Positions 33,657-42,623 of a stretch of 64,000 nt of DNA are shown one piece after another. Both the position numbers and the translations under genes were made by a program. Within the stretch, counting starts at the first letter, position 1. Each line of letters begins with the position of its first letter. The notes under the pieces were generated by a model that was not told the DNA's origin, made no database searches, and saw only the letters and a list, made by a program, of their open reading frames with translations. Source of the DNA: Pseudomonadales bacterium (lineage in GTDB: Bacteria > Pseudomonadota > Gammaproteobacteria > Pseudomonadales > Azotimanducaceae). The DNA lies in the NCBI GenBank assembly GCA_024234635.1, contig JACKNX010000014.1, forward strand, positions 52,295 through 116,294, read 5' to 3'.

Positions 33657-35243
33657 TCAGGTACCGGTGCGGGTCGCCCTGAAGCGGCGCGCCAGGAACG
33701 ACTGAAAGCCTTCCAGCGGCACCGGCATCGACATGAGATAACCCTGTGCATTGGTGCAACCGGCATCGCGCAGCGCGGCGAGTTGCCCTGGCGTTTCCAC
33801 GCCCACGCCAACGGTGCGCAGGCTGAACCGTTCACCCAGCGCGCACAGTTCACGCGCGAGCGCCCGGGCCGCCGGGTCTTCTTCCAGCCGTCCGACCAGG
33901 GTGCGATCCAGTTTCAGGGTGTCGGCAGGACAGCGCAGCAGCTTGTCCGCTTCGATGAGCGTGGCGCCGAGTCCGTCGATGGCAAAGCGAACGCCGAGAT
34001 CGCGCAGGCGATACAGGTTCGTGCGCTGGTGATCGACGAGCCACAGCAGTTGTTCGTGCGTGAGTTCCAGTTCGAGAATCTGCGGATTCAGCCAGCGGTC
34101 GTTCGCGAGGCGCTGAATCTGCTGGTTGATCACCCCTTTCTCGAACTGCTGGGGCGAGACGTTTACCGCCAGTACGATGGGTTGCAGCAGGTGTTCGAGC
34201 CAGGTGGCGGCTTCACAACACGCGCGCTCGATGACCCAGTCGCCGATGCGGGCCATCTGCCCGGTCTGCTCGGCGATGGGAATGAAATGACTGGGCGCCA
34301 GTTCGCCGACTTCCATGCCCTGCCAGCGCAGCAGCGCTTCAACGCCCGCGAGGTGCTCGCCGTCGATGCTCCACTGGGCCTGCAGGACCAGGGAGAATTC
34401 GTCGCGTTGCAGCGCTTCGGGAATGCGATCGCCCAGGCTCGAATGCGGTGCGCCGACCACGCGGTTGCCACCGGCGCGCGAGGCCTGCATTTTTGCGGCC
34501 CAGGCTGTGCGCCAGGCGTTTTCGGGATCGATGCAGCGTGGTTCGACGCAGTACCCGGCGCTGGCGGTCAGATGCAGCGTGCTGCCGCGGTAAGCCAGTC
34601 CGGGACGGAATGCACCCACTAGGCTTTCAGCGCAGACCTGCGCCGTCTGCTCCGTGGCGCCCGGGAGCAGCACCAGGAAGCAGGTGGCGTCGAAAAATCC
34701 GAGTTGCTGCTCCGTACCGAGCTGGGCCTGCAGGAAGTCCGCGAGATGGCCGAGCAGATCCGTCTTGCTGATCGGATCGAGATCCGCATAGAGATGTTCA
34801 CCGTGGTCGAGTTGCAGCACCACGATGCCAACGCTCATGCCCTGGTAGCGACGCGCCAGCTCCAGAATTTCGGTGTGTCGCGGCAGTCTGGTGATGGGCT
34901 CCAGGCGATCGGCGTGATTGAACTGTCGACGCAGGCGCGTGACGCTCGCCGCGGTATTCAGGCTGCCCATCAGCGCCGACGCATTGCCGGGCACCACCTG
35001 CGACACCCCGGGTGGCAGTTCGCGCGGCGCGCCGATGTAGATTCGCGTACTGTCCGTGCCACCCGCGACCAGCAGAGGCGCGACATCGTCGCTGAGCAGG
35101 ATTTCCGGCGGGCTGAGGCTGGCGCACAGTGCCGCGAACTGGCCCAGCGTCTCGCACTGGATGAAGCGCCAGTCGTGCGAACCCATGACCTGGGCCACGA
35201 ACGCCCGGTTGGTGGAATCCTTGAAGAATGCGGCGATACGCAA
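33657..35243 (-). CDS. degenerate GGDEF/EAL-domain protein with receiver-like N-terminus
   Basis: About 528 residues from a TTG at 35243, preferred because GGGAAG precedes it and RIAAFFKDSTNRAFVAQVM looks like the first strand and helix of a receiver-like domain; an upstream extension to 35357 is possible. The middle (about 115-260) is GGDEF-like but the GGDEF signature itself is lost (TASAGYCVEP stands near the fold end). The C-terminal EAL-like domain keeps GVEALLRW but has ELTH in place of ELTE and IDGLGAT where DDFG-type is expected, then LKLDRTLV and GVGVETPGQL. Several metal ligands are gone, so it is probably an effector or regulator that no longer makes or cuts c-di-GMP. Convergent with glk. 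Confidence 0.78.
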   Translation of the reverse strand: MRIAAFFKDSTNRAFVAQVMGSHDWRFIQCETLGQFAALCASLSPPEILLSDDVAPLLVAGGTDSTRIYIGAPRELPPGVSQVVPGNASALMGSLNTAASVTRLRRQFNHADRLEPITRLPRHTEILELARRYQGMSVGIVVLQLDHGEHLYADLDPISKTDLLGHLADFLQAQLGTEQQLGFFDATCFLVLLPGATEQTAQVCAESLVGAFRPGLAYRGSTLHLTASAGYCVEPRCIDPENAWRTAWAAKMQASRAGGNRVVGAPHSSLGDRIPEALQRDEFSLVLQAQWSIDGEHLAGVEALLRWQGMEVGELAPSHFIPIAEQTGQMARIGDWVIERACCEAATWLEHLLQPIVLAVNVSPQQFEKGVINQQIQRLANDRWLNPQILELELTHEQLLWLVDHQRTNLYRLRDLGVRFAIDGLGATLIEADKLLRCPADTLKLDRTLVGRLEEDPAARALARELCALGERFSLRTVGVGVETPGQLAALRDAGCTNAQGYLMSMPVPLEGFQSFLARRFRATRTGT

Positions 35244-35402
35244 GCGAACTTCCCATGCGCGTGATGACTGAAGAAGTCTAGCAGCGACGCTGGAGAGCTT
35301 TCGTTGGGCCAGTTCCCGATTTCCCGTGCGCTCCCGTCCCTGCCTGCTGCGCGCCATTGGCCTCCGAGCAGCGGGTAGGCTCCGACGTCGCTGTCCGGCA
35401 GG

Positions 35403-36326
35403 TTACTTGATAGCCAGCGGATTGATCGCCGCGCCCACGGCACCGGTTACCGGCAGGGCCGGGGCGGTGAAGAAGAAGTCGTACTGGCCGTCCGCCGCAC
35501 AATCCGCGGCCAGCGCTTCCAGGTCGAAGAATTCGCCGAAGATCAGACCCATGTCCCGGAGACACAGCATGTGCAGTGGCAGCGGCAGTTCGGGCTGCGG
35601 TGGAAGGGGCTCAACCGCCAGGTTGTCCGCCGCCACGGCGGCCACGTCCCGCGCATGGAACCACTGCGCGCAGCGCATGTGCAGGCCGGGCTGCGGGCCG
35701 GTCATTGCCTCGCGGCTGCCATCGCGCGTGAACACGGTGATGTGGCCGGTGCGCACCAGCAGCACGTCGCCGGCTTCCACGCGCACGCCCTGACGGGCCT
35801 CGGCGGCGTCCAGGTCTTCCGGCATGACGCGATCCTCCACGGCCAGCCGTTCCACGCCGCGCAACCGGGCGATGTCCAGCAGCACGCCGCGCGATGCCAC
35901 GCCCGCGCGTGCCACCTGCTCGATGCCGAGGCGGCTGGCACCCTGGGGCGTGACCACGGTGTTCGGCACATTGTTGTAGTACTTCCCTTCGTAGCCGAAG
36001 TGCGCCAGCGAATCCCACTGGGTGGCGCACTGGGACGGCATGTGCACCACGTCGTCGGACATGCACGCCGTGACTTCCCCATGCCCCCAGGTGCGTGACA
36101 CCGCGGTCATGTACACGTGCGGGTTGAAACGCCCTTCACCGTGCTGCGGTCCCTTGCGGTTGAAGTCGATGGCCAGCGAAAACAGCTTGCCCTGGCGGAT
36201 GCTGGCGCCGGCGCGCTTGAGTACGTCAGGCGTGATGAGGTTCAGCGTACCGCGCTGGTCGTCGTCGCCCCAGCGGCCCCAGTTGGAAACCTGTTTCGCG
36301 AGGGTGCGGAATTCGGTGACGGTCAT
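35403..36326 (-). CDS. cyclase-family hydrolase (kynurenine formamidase-like)
   Basis: A 307-residue protein of the cyclase/amidohydrolase-like family that also contains kynurenine formamidase. ATG at 36326 is chosen for the GGGGAG ribosome binding site before it. The family text is RGTLNLITPDVLKRA near 25-39, GPQHGEGRFNPHVYM near 57-71, and QCATQWDSLAHFGYEGKYYN near 94-113, where the His and Asp ligands of the HxGTHxD-type site stand in modified form (TQWDSLAHF). VRTGHITVFTRDG near 180 and LHMLCLRDMGLIFGEFFDLE near 240-260 follow. Substrate not identified. It is a single gene, 85 bases from the yqhA-like gene. Confidence 0.83.
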   Translation of the reverse strand: MTVTEFRTLAKQVSNWGRWGDDDQRGTLNLITPDVLKRAGASIRQGKLFSLAIDFNRKGPQHGEGRFNPHVYMTAVSRTWGHGEVTACMSDDVVHMPSQCATQWDSLAHFGYEGKYYNNVPNTVVTPQGASRLGIEQVARAGVASRGVLLDIARLRGVERLAVEDRVMPEDLDAAEARQGVRVEAGDVLLVRTGHITVFTRDGSREAMTGPQPGLHMRCAQWFHARDVAAVAADNLAVEPLPPQPELPLPLHMLCLRDMGLIFGEFFDLEALAADCAADGQYDFFFTAPALPVTGAVGAAINPLAIK

Positions 36327-36411
36327 TGGACTCCCCTTGTGAACCTGCATGGGGCGGATGCTTGCGTACGCCGGCGACGGTGTCCAGTCGGGAAGCTGGA
36401 ACCCTGTCTGG

Positions 36412-36903
36412 TCAGTGCTTCGCCGACCACCGATCCAGCATCACCATGCCGATGGCGGACAGCACGAAGGCCATGTGGATGATGACGAACCACAAGAGGT
36501 GACCTTCGTCATAGTTCGGCACGTTCAGAAACACGCGCAACAGGTGGATGGACGAGATGGCGACGATGGACGCGGCGACCTTGGTCTTGAGCGTGCCGGA
36601 GTCGAGCTTGCCCAGCCAGCCCAACTTGTCCTCGTCGTCATCGATGTCGATGCGCGAGACGAAGTTCTCGTACCCGGAGAACATCACCATGACGATCAGA
36701 CCACCCACAAGCGCCATGTCGATGAGGCCGAGCAGCACGAGCACCAGGTCGGACTCGGACTTCTCGAACAGGTGGGGCAGCAGATGCCACAGCTCCTGGA
36801 AGAATTTGGCGCCGAGCGCAATGAGCGCAAGGCTCAGGCCGAGGTACACAGGCGCCAGCAGCCAGCGGCTGGCGTAGAACAGGCGTTCGACGAACTTTTC
36901 CAT
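36412..36903 (-). CDS. yqhA: YqhA-family (UPF0114) integral membrane protein
   Basis: A 163-residue integral membrane protein of the UPF0114/YqhA family, present in many gammaproteobacteria and of unknown function. The opening MEKFVERLFYASRWLLAPVY is the family signature, followed by membrane helices (LGLSLALIALGAKFFQELW; LVLLGLIDMALVGGLIVMVM; the final SAIGMVMLDRW). The loop text SGYENFVSRIDIDDDEDKLG near 77-96 is also typical. The length is normal. It is a single-gene unit, facing the toxin-antitoxin pair. Confidence 0.9.
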   Translation of the reverse strand: MEKFVERLFYASRWLLAPVYLGLSLALIALGAKFFQELWHLLPHLFEKSESDLVLVLLGLIDMALVGGLIVMVMFSGYENFVSRIDIDDDEDKLGWLGKLDSGTLKTKVAASIVAISSIHLLRVFLNVPNYDEGHLLWFVIIHMAFVLSAIGMVMLDRWSAKH

Positions 36904-37126
36904 CTCGGATGCCGGGTACAGGGGCGTGAAGAATACCTTGAACCCGAGCGGCAGGCGGCAGTTGGCCTTAGCGTGTTGGCTATAGAGATGTCGTTTTCTT
37001 CCTACGTGGCGAGGAGCGTTTGCTGATAGCGGTGAAGCTCGGCAGAGGCAGATGGTGCCAATTGATGGTGTCGCCGATTGTGACTATGATCCTGACCATG
37101 GTCACTAACTGCGATGAAGACGATTT
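36904..37126. other. divergent intergenic region before the toxin-antitoxin pair
   Basis: About 220 bases between two divergent starts. Its right end holds the palindromic operator candidate at 37093-37104 and a TGACTATGAT patch (37081-37090) that could be a promoter -10 region for the antitoxin gene. Confidence 0.5.
37093..37104. promoter_or_regulatory. palindromic operator candidate of the toxin-antitoxin operon
   Basis: TGACCATGGTCA is a perfect 12-base palindrome, 22 bases upstream of the antitoxin ATG and directly after TGACTATGAT, a plausible -10. Phd/YefM-type antitoxins bind such dyads in their own promoter, alone or with the toxin. That this is the site is inference from position and symmetry. 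Confidence 0.55.
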
Positions 37127-37357
37127 ATGGCAATCACGATGAAGGCATCGGAGTTCAAGGCAAAGTGTCTGCAATTGATGGACCAGGTTGCCGCTGGGGG
37201 GGAGTTGGTGGTGATTACCAAGAACGGCGTGCCGGTTGCCCAGCTGGTTCCTGTTTCCACGCGGCCGAAGACGCTGTTTGGCCTCGATGCCGGTGGCATA
37301 AGGGTTCTGGGTGACATCGTCGAGCCGGTGGCGACGGCCTGGGAGGCACAGGCGTGA
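37127..37357 (+). CDS. Phd/YefM-type antitoxin
   Basis: A 76-residue antitoxin. MAITMKASEFKAKCLQLMDQ is the Phd/YefM N-terminal DNA-binding fold and GGELVVITKNGVPVAQLVPV its conserved strand-turn, after which the acidic tail (about 60-76) would wrap the toxin. It neutralises the PIN ribonuclease encoded next and likely represses the pair through the palindrome at 37093. It ends in a GTGA overlap with the toxin start. The second Met codon (37139) could also be the start, but the first fits the family. Confidence 0.88.
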   Translation: MAITMKASEFKAKCLQLMDQVAAGGELVVITKNGVPVAQLVPVSTRPKTLFGLDAGGIRVLGDIVEPVATAWEAQA

Positions 37358-37755
37358 TCCTGCTGGATACGCACGTGCTGGTCTGGCTCGATCAGGGTGT
37401 GTCGACGCTTGGACCGCTGGCGCGGGAGGCGATTCAGCGGACGTTCGACTCGGCGGCGGTTGGCGTGAGCGCTATCAGTTTCTGGGAAGTGGCCATGCTC
37501 GAGCAGCGTGGGCGGCTGGCGCTGGCGCGCTCCGTGGTGGCGTGGCGTGGTGCATTGTTGGCTGCCGGTGTCAGGGAGTTGCCGTTGACCGGCGATATCG
37601 GTGCGCGGGCCGTCGAGCTGGATGGGTTGCTCGCGGATCCCGCTGACCGCTTCATTCTTGCGACCGCATTAGCCGAAGGCGCCACGCTGGTGACGGCGGA
37701 TGAGCGTTTGCTCACCTGGCGCGGGCCGCTGCAACGGGTGGATGCGCGGGTCTGA
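37354..37755 (+). CDS. PIN-domain toxin (VapC-like ribonuclease)
   Basis: A 133-residue PIN-domain ribonuclease, the toxin of the pair. The four acidic residues are in place: Asp5 in MILLDTHVLVWL, Glu45 in ISFWEVAML, Asp95 or Asp98 in DPADRFILATA and Asp116 in VTADERL. GTG start at 37354, overlapping the antitoxin stop. The typical target of such toxins is tRNA or other RNA; the specific target cannot be told from the sequence. Partner gene and spacing are the classical two-gene module. Confidence 0.9.
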   Translation: MILLDTHVLVWLDQGVSTLGPLAREAIQRTFDSAAVGVSAISFWEVAMLEQRGRLALARSVVAWRGALLAAGVRELPLTGDIGARAVELDGLLADPADRFILATALAEGATLVTADERLLTWRGPLQRVDARV

Positions 37756-37812
37756 TCACCTCTGATCACGTCCGGCTGCGGCCTGTCGATGGCAGGCGGT
37801 CTGTCTGCGAGT

Positions 37813-40800
37813 TCAGGCTGCCTCGATTTCCAGGCCCTTGTGATCGTTGTGTACACGTAGCACCCGCTGCAGCGCGGGCAGATAGGCGCTCAGCAGTGGG
37901 GAGTCCCCGTTGATCCGTTCCACCGCCACGCGGCCGCTGATGCCACACAGGTGCGTAAGCACGGCAAGCACGCCGTCCACCGCATTGTCAGTTGCGGCTA
38001 GAAGGAAGCGCAGATGCTTGCCGCCATTCTCCACCACCAGGCCGAGTTCATCGCCATGGAAAGCGAGATAGTTGCTGGCGCGTCGCGGCGGCAGTTCCGG
38101 CCAGTCCAGACCCAGCCCGCAAGGCGACACGCAGTCCACGGCATTCACCCACCAGAAGTCCGGTGCGGTGGGTTTGTGCAGCAGGCGTTGCAGCGCGGCC
38201 GGCGCGATGAACTGCGGCCCACCGAGTCCGGTGACGAAGTGACCGCCAACGATTTCGCCAGCCAGTTCCATGGTGCGCAGCGCGCGGAAGGCAGCGGACC
38301 ACCCGAGACCTTCCCGCACCACGAGTTCGCGGCAGAGGATGCCGTAACGGTCGAACAGGATGCGCATGCGTGCCCTTGCGTCCTCCAGGCGATCGATTGG
38401 GGATGTGGAAGGCGAGTGCTGAACCAGTTGCCAGTGGCCAGGCCAGCCGACAGCAGACGCCCGCGCGCGACGACGCAGACCTGCGGGTGAACGGGTGGGC
38501 GACGCGCCCGGCAGCCGGAATTTGCGTTCGGCGGCCTGTTGGAGCACGGACCAGTCGTCGGCGGCGAGTCGGCCGCTCCACACCGCCTGCCACCAGGCAT
38601 CGTTGAGTTCATCCAGTGGCGAGTCCAGCGCGTCACGGATCTGGTTGAAGGCGTAGCGTGCCGACGGGTCGCGGAAAGCGGTTTCGATACCTGCGTCGAG
38701 GACAGCGGCATCGTCCTGGAACAGAGGCGCTTCGTCCGTGGTGCTCACGAATACGCGTTCACGGCCACGGCCGCGCCAGCAGAACCCTTCGGTGGTCATG
38801 GCTGTTGCCAGGCCGCGCGTGGTGTCGTCGCCCAGACGGGCGGGGATCAGATCGTTCAGCCACACGGCTACCGGTGCGGCAAAACCAGACAGCTGCGCCA
38901 GGCTGTTGCCGATGGCCTGGGTCTGGGCGGCGCGTTCCACCGGTGGCGCCCGGTGCAGCCCGTGCAGGTTGGCGAGAAAGCCCGGCAGGCGCTGGAAAGG
39001 CAGCGGTTCGGGATTGGCGCGCCGGCGTGCGCGCTGCAGCCGGAACAGGATCTCGAGCGTTTCGCGTTCGCACCAGCGCGGCGTGTCGTCCGCCTCCAGC
39101 AGTACCTCGTCCACGACGTCATCGCGGGTGAGCAGCGTCGCGGGCACGTCAGGCAGCAGGGTGTCGATCTGCCCGCGTGCAAGCGGGCCGTAGAAGGACA
39201 GAACTTCCACGCAAAGTTGTTCCAGCGATAAGGCTGGATCGGCCGCGGCGGCAGGCATGCGTTTGCCCACCTGTTGCACGCCCTGCACACCGAGGAACAC
39301 CGGGAGGTAGTCGCTGTGAGTGAGCCACTGCCGGTCGCCGTGCGCGATGCGGGCAATCGCAGGATGTGCGGGTGTTGGTATGCCGGTGATGGTCTCCAGC
39401 CGCTGCCACTCGCTGTCGGGTACCAGCACGCGCTCGCGCAGCCAGTCCACGACGTCGTCCACCTCGCTCGGCGAGTACTCCGGATGCAGGCGTTGGCGCT
39501 TGGCCTCGAATTCCGCCACCACATCGGCACTGAGGCGGGGTCGCAAATGCGCATGCTGCACGGCGCCGGCGATGAGTTCGTCGCTGAGATTGCTCAGCGC
39601 TTCCTCCTCCGGATCGTCGGTTGCGTACATGAACGGGTTGATCTGGTCGAACGCCACGCTGGCGGCGAACGGTGACGGCGCTTCGGTGGCCACGCACTGC
39701 CACTGAATGACGCCGTCGGCCAGTTCGGTGAGTCGCTCACGCAGCGCCGGCAGGTCAAATTCGTCCTGCAGGCAGGTGCGCCAGGTTTCCAGCAGGACGG
39801 GGAAGTCGTGGAACTTCTTGACCTGTGTCATCAGCTTCTTCGCCTGCAACCGGCTCATCCACAGCGGCAGGCGCTGATTGAAGCGCGGTTTGGCCAGCAG
39901 CAGGCTGCGGCCGGCGGCTTCGCGGAAGCGGGCACCGAAGTGCCCGGAATTTTCCAGCGTTTCGCGCAGCAGTGTGTCCAGATTGTCCGGCGTGACAAGG
40001 CCCAGCACGGTTGCGGCGTCCGGCCAGTCGTGGCACTGCACCACCACGCTGTCGTTGTCGACGTGGATTTCCGGTTTCTTCCAGCCCTGCCGGCGCAGCG
40101 CCGCGTTCAGTGCCAGGGCATAGGGCTGATTGAGCGCGCCGCCCCAGGTGGTGTGCAGAATCAGCTGTTTTGGCGCATCCGGTCCGCGGTAGCCGCCAGG
40201 ACCGCCGGCCGCCATTTCGACCAGCAGATGATAGCGGCCAGGTAGTGGCGCACCGGTGCTCCGGCGTTGCCGTTCCAGGTAGTCGATGAGCGCTTCCACG
40301 GCGCCGTCATCGAAACCGTCGGCAGTGAGCCGTGCGCCGAGTGCGTCCTTGTCGCCCTGCTCAAGCGCCGCGTCGGCCTCAGCGAGAAAGCGACCGATGC
40401 GGTCGCTGAAGAAGTTACCGCGCAGCAGGGTCTCGCTGCGCCAGAACGGCGTGGGGGCATCGCCGGCACGCGCGTGGGAGACGAATACATCGTTGTGGGT
40501 GATGCGTTCGATGCGCCACGCCTGCGTGCCCAGGGTGAACTGCTGGCCAATGGTGGCTTCCCACACGAATTCCTCGTCCAGCTCGCCGATAGGCACACCT
40601 TCCATGGCGCGCAGGGTGTAGTAGCCGCGATCCGGGATGCTGCCGCCGCTGGTGTACATGGCGTGCAGCGCACCCTTTGCGGCGCTGAGCGTGCCTTCCA
40701 GGCGATCCACCGTGATGCGGGGTTTCAGTTCGCGAATGCGTGTTCCGGAAAAACGCCCGCTCAGCATGTCGACGACCAGATCGAACACGTGGCGGTCGAG

Positions 40801-42129
40801 GTCGCGGTAGGGCAGCGCTCGGGTCAGCGTGGCGTACACGGCGTCGATGGCCACGGTCTCCGTGGCGCTCATCGAGACGATGATCTGCACCAGGATGTCC
40901 AGCGGCCCGCGCATGAGATGAATGGGTTCCAGCGCCCGCCCGGCGATGGCTTCGGTGAGCACGGCGGCGTCCACCATGTCGCGGTTGTGACTGGGGAAGA
41001 GCGTACCGCGGCTGACCGCGTTCACCTGGTGGCCGGCGCGGCCGATGCGTTGCATGGCCTGGGCAATGGAGGGGGGCGATTGCACCATCACCACCTCGTC
41101 CAGGGCGCCGATGTCGATGCCCATCTCAAGCGAGCTGGTGGCGACAATGGCCTTGAGTTCGCCGCCTTTCAGGCGTTGTTCCACTTCCGTGCGGATGTCT
41201 TTCGCCAGCGAACCATGGTGCGCGTAGGCCACCGGACTGTGTTCGCCTTCATTGATGCGCAGCGTGATCTTCTCTGCCAGGCGCCGGCTGTTCGTGAAAA
41301 ACAGGGTGGAACGGTTGTGGCTGATGATGTCCTTGAATTTCTCGCCCAGAGGTTCCCAGATCTTCCGGCCGGCTTCGGCGGCGTTGCGGGCTTCGGGCGG
41401 GAAGCTCACCTTCAGGTCGATCTGCTTGTTCCCCGGCGCGGCGAGAATGGTGACGGGACGGACCCGGTCACCGGCGTCCGCGCCACCCACCCACTCGGCG
41501 ACGGCGTCGAGTGGATTCACGGTGGCGGACAAAGCGATGCGCTGGAACTCGCCGGCGATATCGGCCAGGCGTTCCATACATACGGCCAGTTGCACACCGC
41601 GCCGGTTGTCCACCAGTGCGTGTACCTCGTCCACGATGAGGCATTCCACGGTGGCCAGCGCTGCCCGACCGCGCACGGTGGTGAGCAGCAGGTGCAGGCT
41701 TTCCGGCGTGGTGATGAGGATGTCGGGCGGGTGGCGCAGCATGCGCTGGCGGTCGGTTGGTGTGGTGTCACCCGAGCGCACGCCCACCGTCACGCGTGGC
41801 AGGTGGTAGTCCGCGTGCAGGGCGTTCAGCGGCCCCAGCAGATTGGCGCGGATGTCGTTGTTCAGCGCCTTCAGGGGCGAGATGTACAGCACGCGCGTGG
41901 CGCCGGTTTTCCAGGTACCGGCGGCAAAGCGGTTCAGTGCCCACAGGAAGGCGGTGAGCGTCTTGCCGCTGCCTGTGGGCGCTGTGGCCAGCACATTGTC
42001 TCCCCGGGCGATCGCCGGCCAGGCCTGACACTGCACGTCTGTTGGCGCGGCGTGATGGCGGCTGAACCAGTCCCGCACCGACGGGTGAAACGGCTCCAGG
42101 GCTGCATGCGTGGCGGCGACGTCGCTCAT
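37813..42129 (-). CDS. lhr: Lhr-type DEAD/DEAH helicase
   Basis: A 1438-residue helicase of the Lhr family (E. coli Lhr 1538). ATG at 42129 is chosen as the N-terminus (MSDVAATHAALEPFHPSVRD); the frame open to 42201 overlaps the promoter of the next gene. The helicase core has Walker A ATAPTGSGKTLTAFLWALN near 49-67, TTPESLHLLL motif near 140, the DEVH box VDEVHALV near 166-173 and motif VI QAMQRIGRAGHQV near 358-370, followed by the winged helix/beta-barrel Lhr-core and the long C-terminal region. Lhr unwinds RNA-DNA hybrids and DNA branches in repair. Convergent with the toxin gene. Confidence 0.94.
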   Translation of the reverse strand: MSDVAATHAALEPFHPSVRDWFSRHHAAPTDVQCQAWPAIARGDNVLATAPTGSGKTLTAFLWALNRFAAGTWKTGATRVLYISPLKALNNDIRANLLGPLNALHADYHLPRVTVGVRSGDTTPTDRQRMLRHPPDILITTPESLHLLLTTVRGRAALATVECLIVDEVHALVDNRRGVQLAVCMERLADIAGEFQRIALSATVNPLDAVAEWVGGADAGDRVRPVTILAAPGNKQIDLKVSFPPEARNAAEAGRKIWEPLGEKFKDIISHNRSTLFFTNSRRLAEKITLRINEGEHSPVAYAHHGSLAKDIRTEVEQRLKGGELKAIVATSSLEMGIDIGALDEVVMVQSPPSIAQAMQRIGRAGHQVNAVSRGTLFPSHNRDMVDAAVLTEAIAGRALEPIHLMRGPLDILVQIIVSMSATETVAIDAVYATLTRALPYRDLDRHVFDLVVDMLSGRFSGTRIRELKPRITVDRLEGTLSAAKGALHAMYTSGGSIPDRGYYTLRAMEGVPIGELDEEFVWEATIGQQFTLGTQAWRIERITHNDVFVSHARAGDAPTPFWRSETLLRGNFFSDRIGRFLAEADAALEQGDKDALGARLTADGFDDGAVEALIDYLERQRRSTGAPLPGRYHLLVEMAAGGPGGYRGPDAPKQLILHTTWGGALNQPYALALNAALRRQGWKKPEIHVDNDSVVVQCHDWPDAATVLGLVTPDNLDTLLRETLENSGHFGARFREAAGRSLLLAKPRFNQRLPLWMSRLQAKKLMTQVKKFHDFPVLLETWRTCLQDEFDLPALRERLTELADGVIQWQCVATEAPSPFAASVAFDQINPFMYATDDPEEEALSNLSDELIAGAVQHAHLRPRLSADVVAEFEAKRQRLHPEYSPSEVDDVVDWLRERVLVPDSEWQRLETITGIPTPAHPAIARIAHGDRQWLTHSDYLPVFLGVQGVQQVGKRMPAAAADPALSLEQLCVEVLSFYGPLARGQIDTLLPDVPATLLTRDDVVDEVLLEADDTPRWCERETLEILFRLQRARRRANPEPLPFQRLPGFLANLHGLHRAPPVERAAQTQAIGNSLAQLSGFAAPVAVWLNDLIPARLGDDTTRGLATAMTTEGFCWRGRGRERVFVSTTDEAPLFQDDAAVLDAGIETAFRDPSARYAFNQIRDALDSPLDELNDAWWQAVWSGRLAADDWSVLQQAAERKFRLPGASPTRSPAGLRRRARASAVGWPGHWQLVQHSPSTSPIDRLEDARARMRILFDRYGILCRELVVREGLGWSAAFRALRTMELAGEIVGGHFVTGLGGPQFIAPAALQRLLHKPTAPDFWWVNAVDCVSPCGLGLDWPELPPRRASNYLAFHGDELGLVVENGGKHLRFLLAATDNAVDGVLAVLTHLCGISGRVAVERINGDSPLLSAYLPALQRVLRVHNDHKGLEIEAA

Positions 42130-42221
42130 GGCAGGATTATCCGCACAGGAGCGTCCCGTCGGCCAGCGCGCGAGCGGATTTCCCACAACGACCGGCGTCA
42201 TCAGTTGCTATAGTGCCCGCC

Positions 42222-42566
42222 ATGTCGCAGCTTCTGATTTTCATTCGCACTGCCATCGGTGTGGGCGTTGCCGTGCTGGTGTGGCTGCTGGTGGTACAGG
42301 CCGGTCACCTGGAAGGCGACACTCTGCATTTTGCGGCGCCGGTGCTGGCGGGCCTGGTGGGCGGCATGACCTGCGCGTCGCTCAGCCCCAGTCAGGGGCT
42401 GTTCCTGGCTGCTACGTGCTCGGTGGTGCTGTGCCTGGTGGCGATGGCGCCGAATGCGGCATTCGCCCCGTGGCGCACCTGGTCGTTGCTGCTGATTCCG
42501 TCGTTTCTCTTCGGCGCCGCCGGCTGGGTCTTTCTGGCCCGGTGGTTGCAGAACCGTTTCGGGTAA
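42222..42566 (+). CDS. small integral membrane protein, unknown function
   Basis: A 114-residue protein from ATG at 42222 (GTG three codons earlier is possible). Four hydrophobic segments (LIFIRTAIGVGVAVLVWLLV; LHFAAPVLAGLVGGM; LFLAATCSVVLCLVAMA; LLLIPSFLFGAAGWVFLARW) fill the chain, so it is an inner-membrane protein with very short loops. No family motif is known to me. Divergent from lhr, 92 bases apart, and 57 bases upstream of the CoA-transferase gene on the same strand. Confidence 0.62.
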   Translation: MSQLLIFIRTAIGVGVAVLVWLLVVQAGHLEGDTLHFAAPVLAGLVGGMTCASLSPSQGLFLAATCSVVLCLVAMAPNAAFAPWRTWSLLLIPSFLFGAAGWVFLARWLQNRFG

Positions 42567-42623
42567 CGTCCGGCCGTCCGCTGGCCCATCGCCCGCAAGG
42601 ATTTTCATCTGGGAGACCGTTGC

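Noticed and set aside
40267..42213. 648-codon open frame on the plus strand inside lhr
   Set aside because: Antisense shadow of the helicase; no recognisable motif, and lhr shows all helicase motifs on the other strand.
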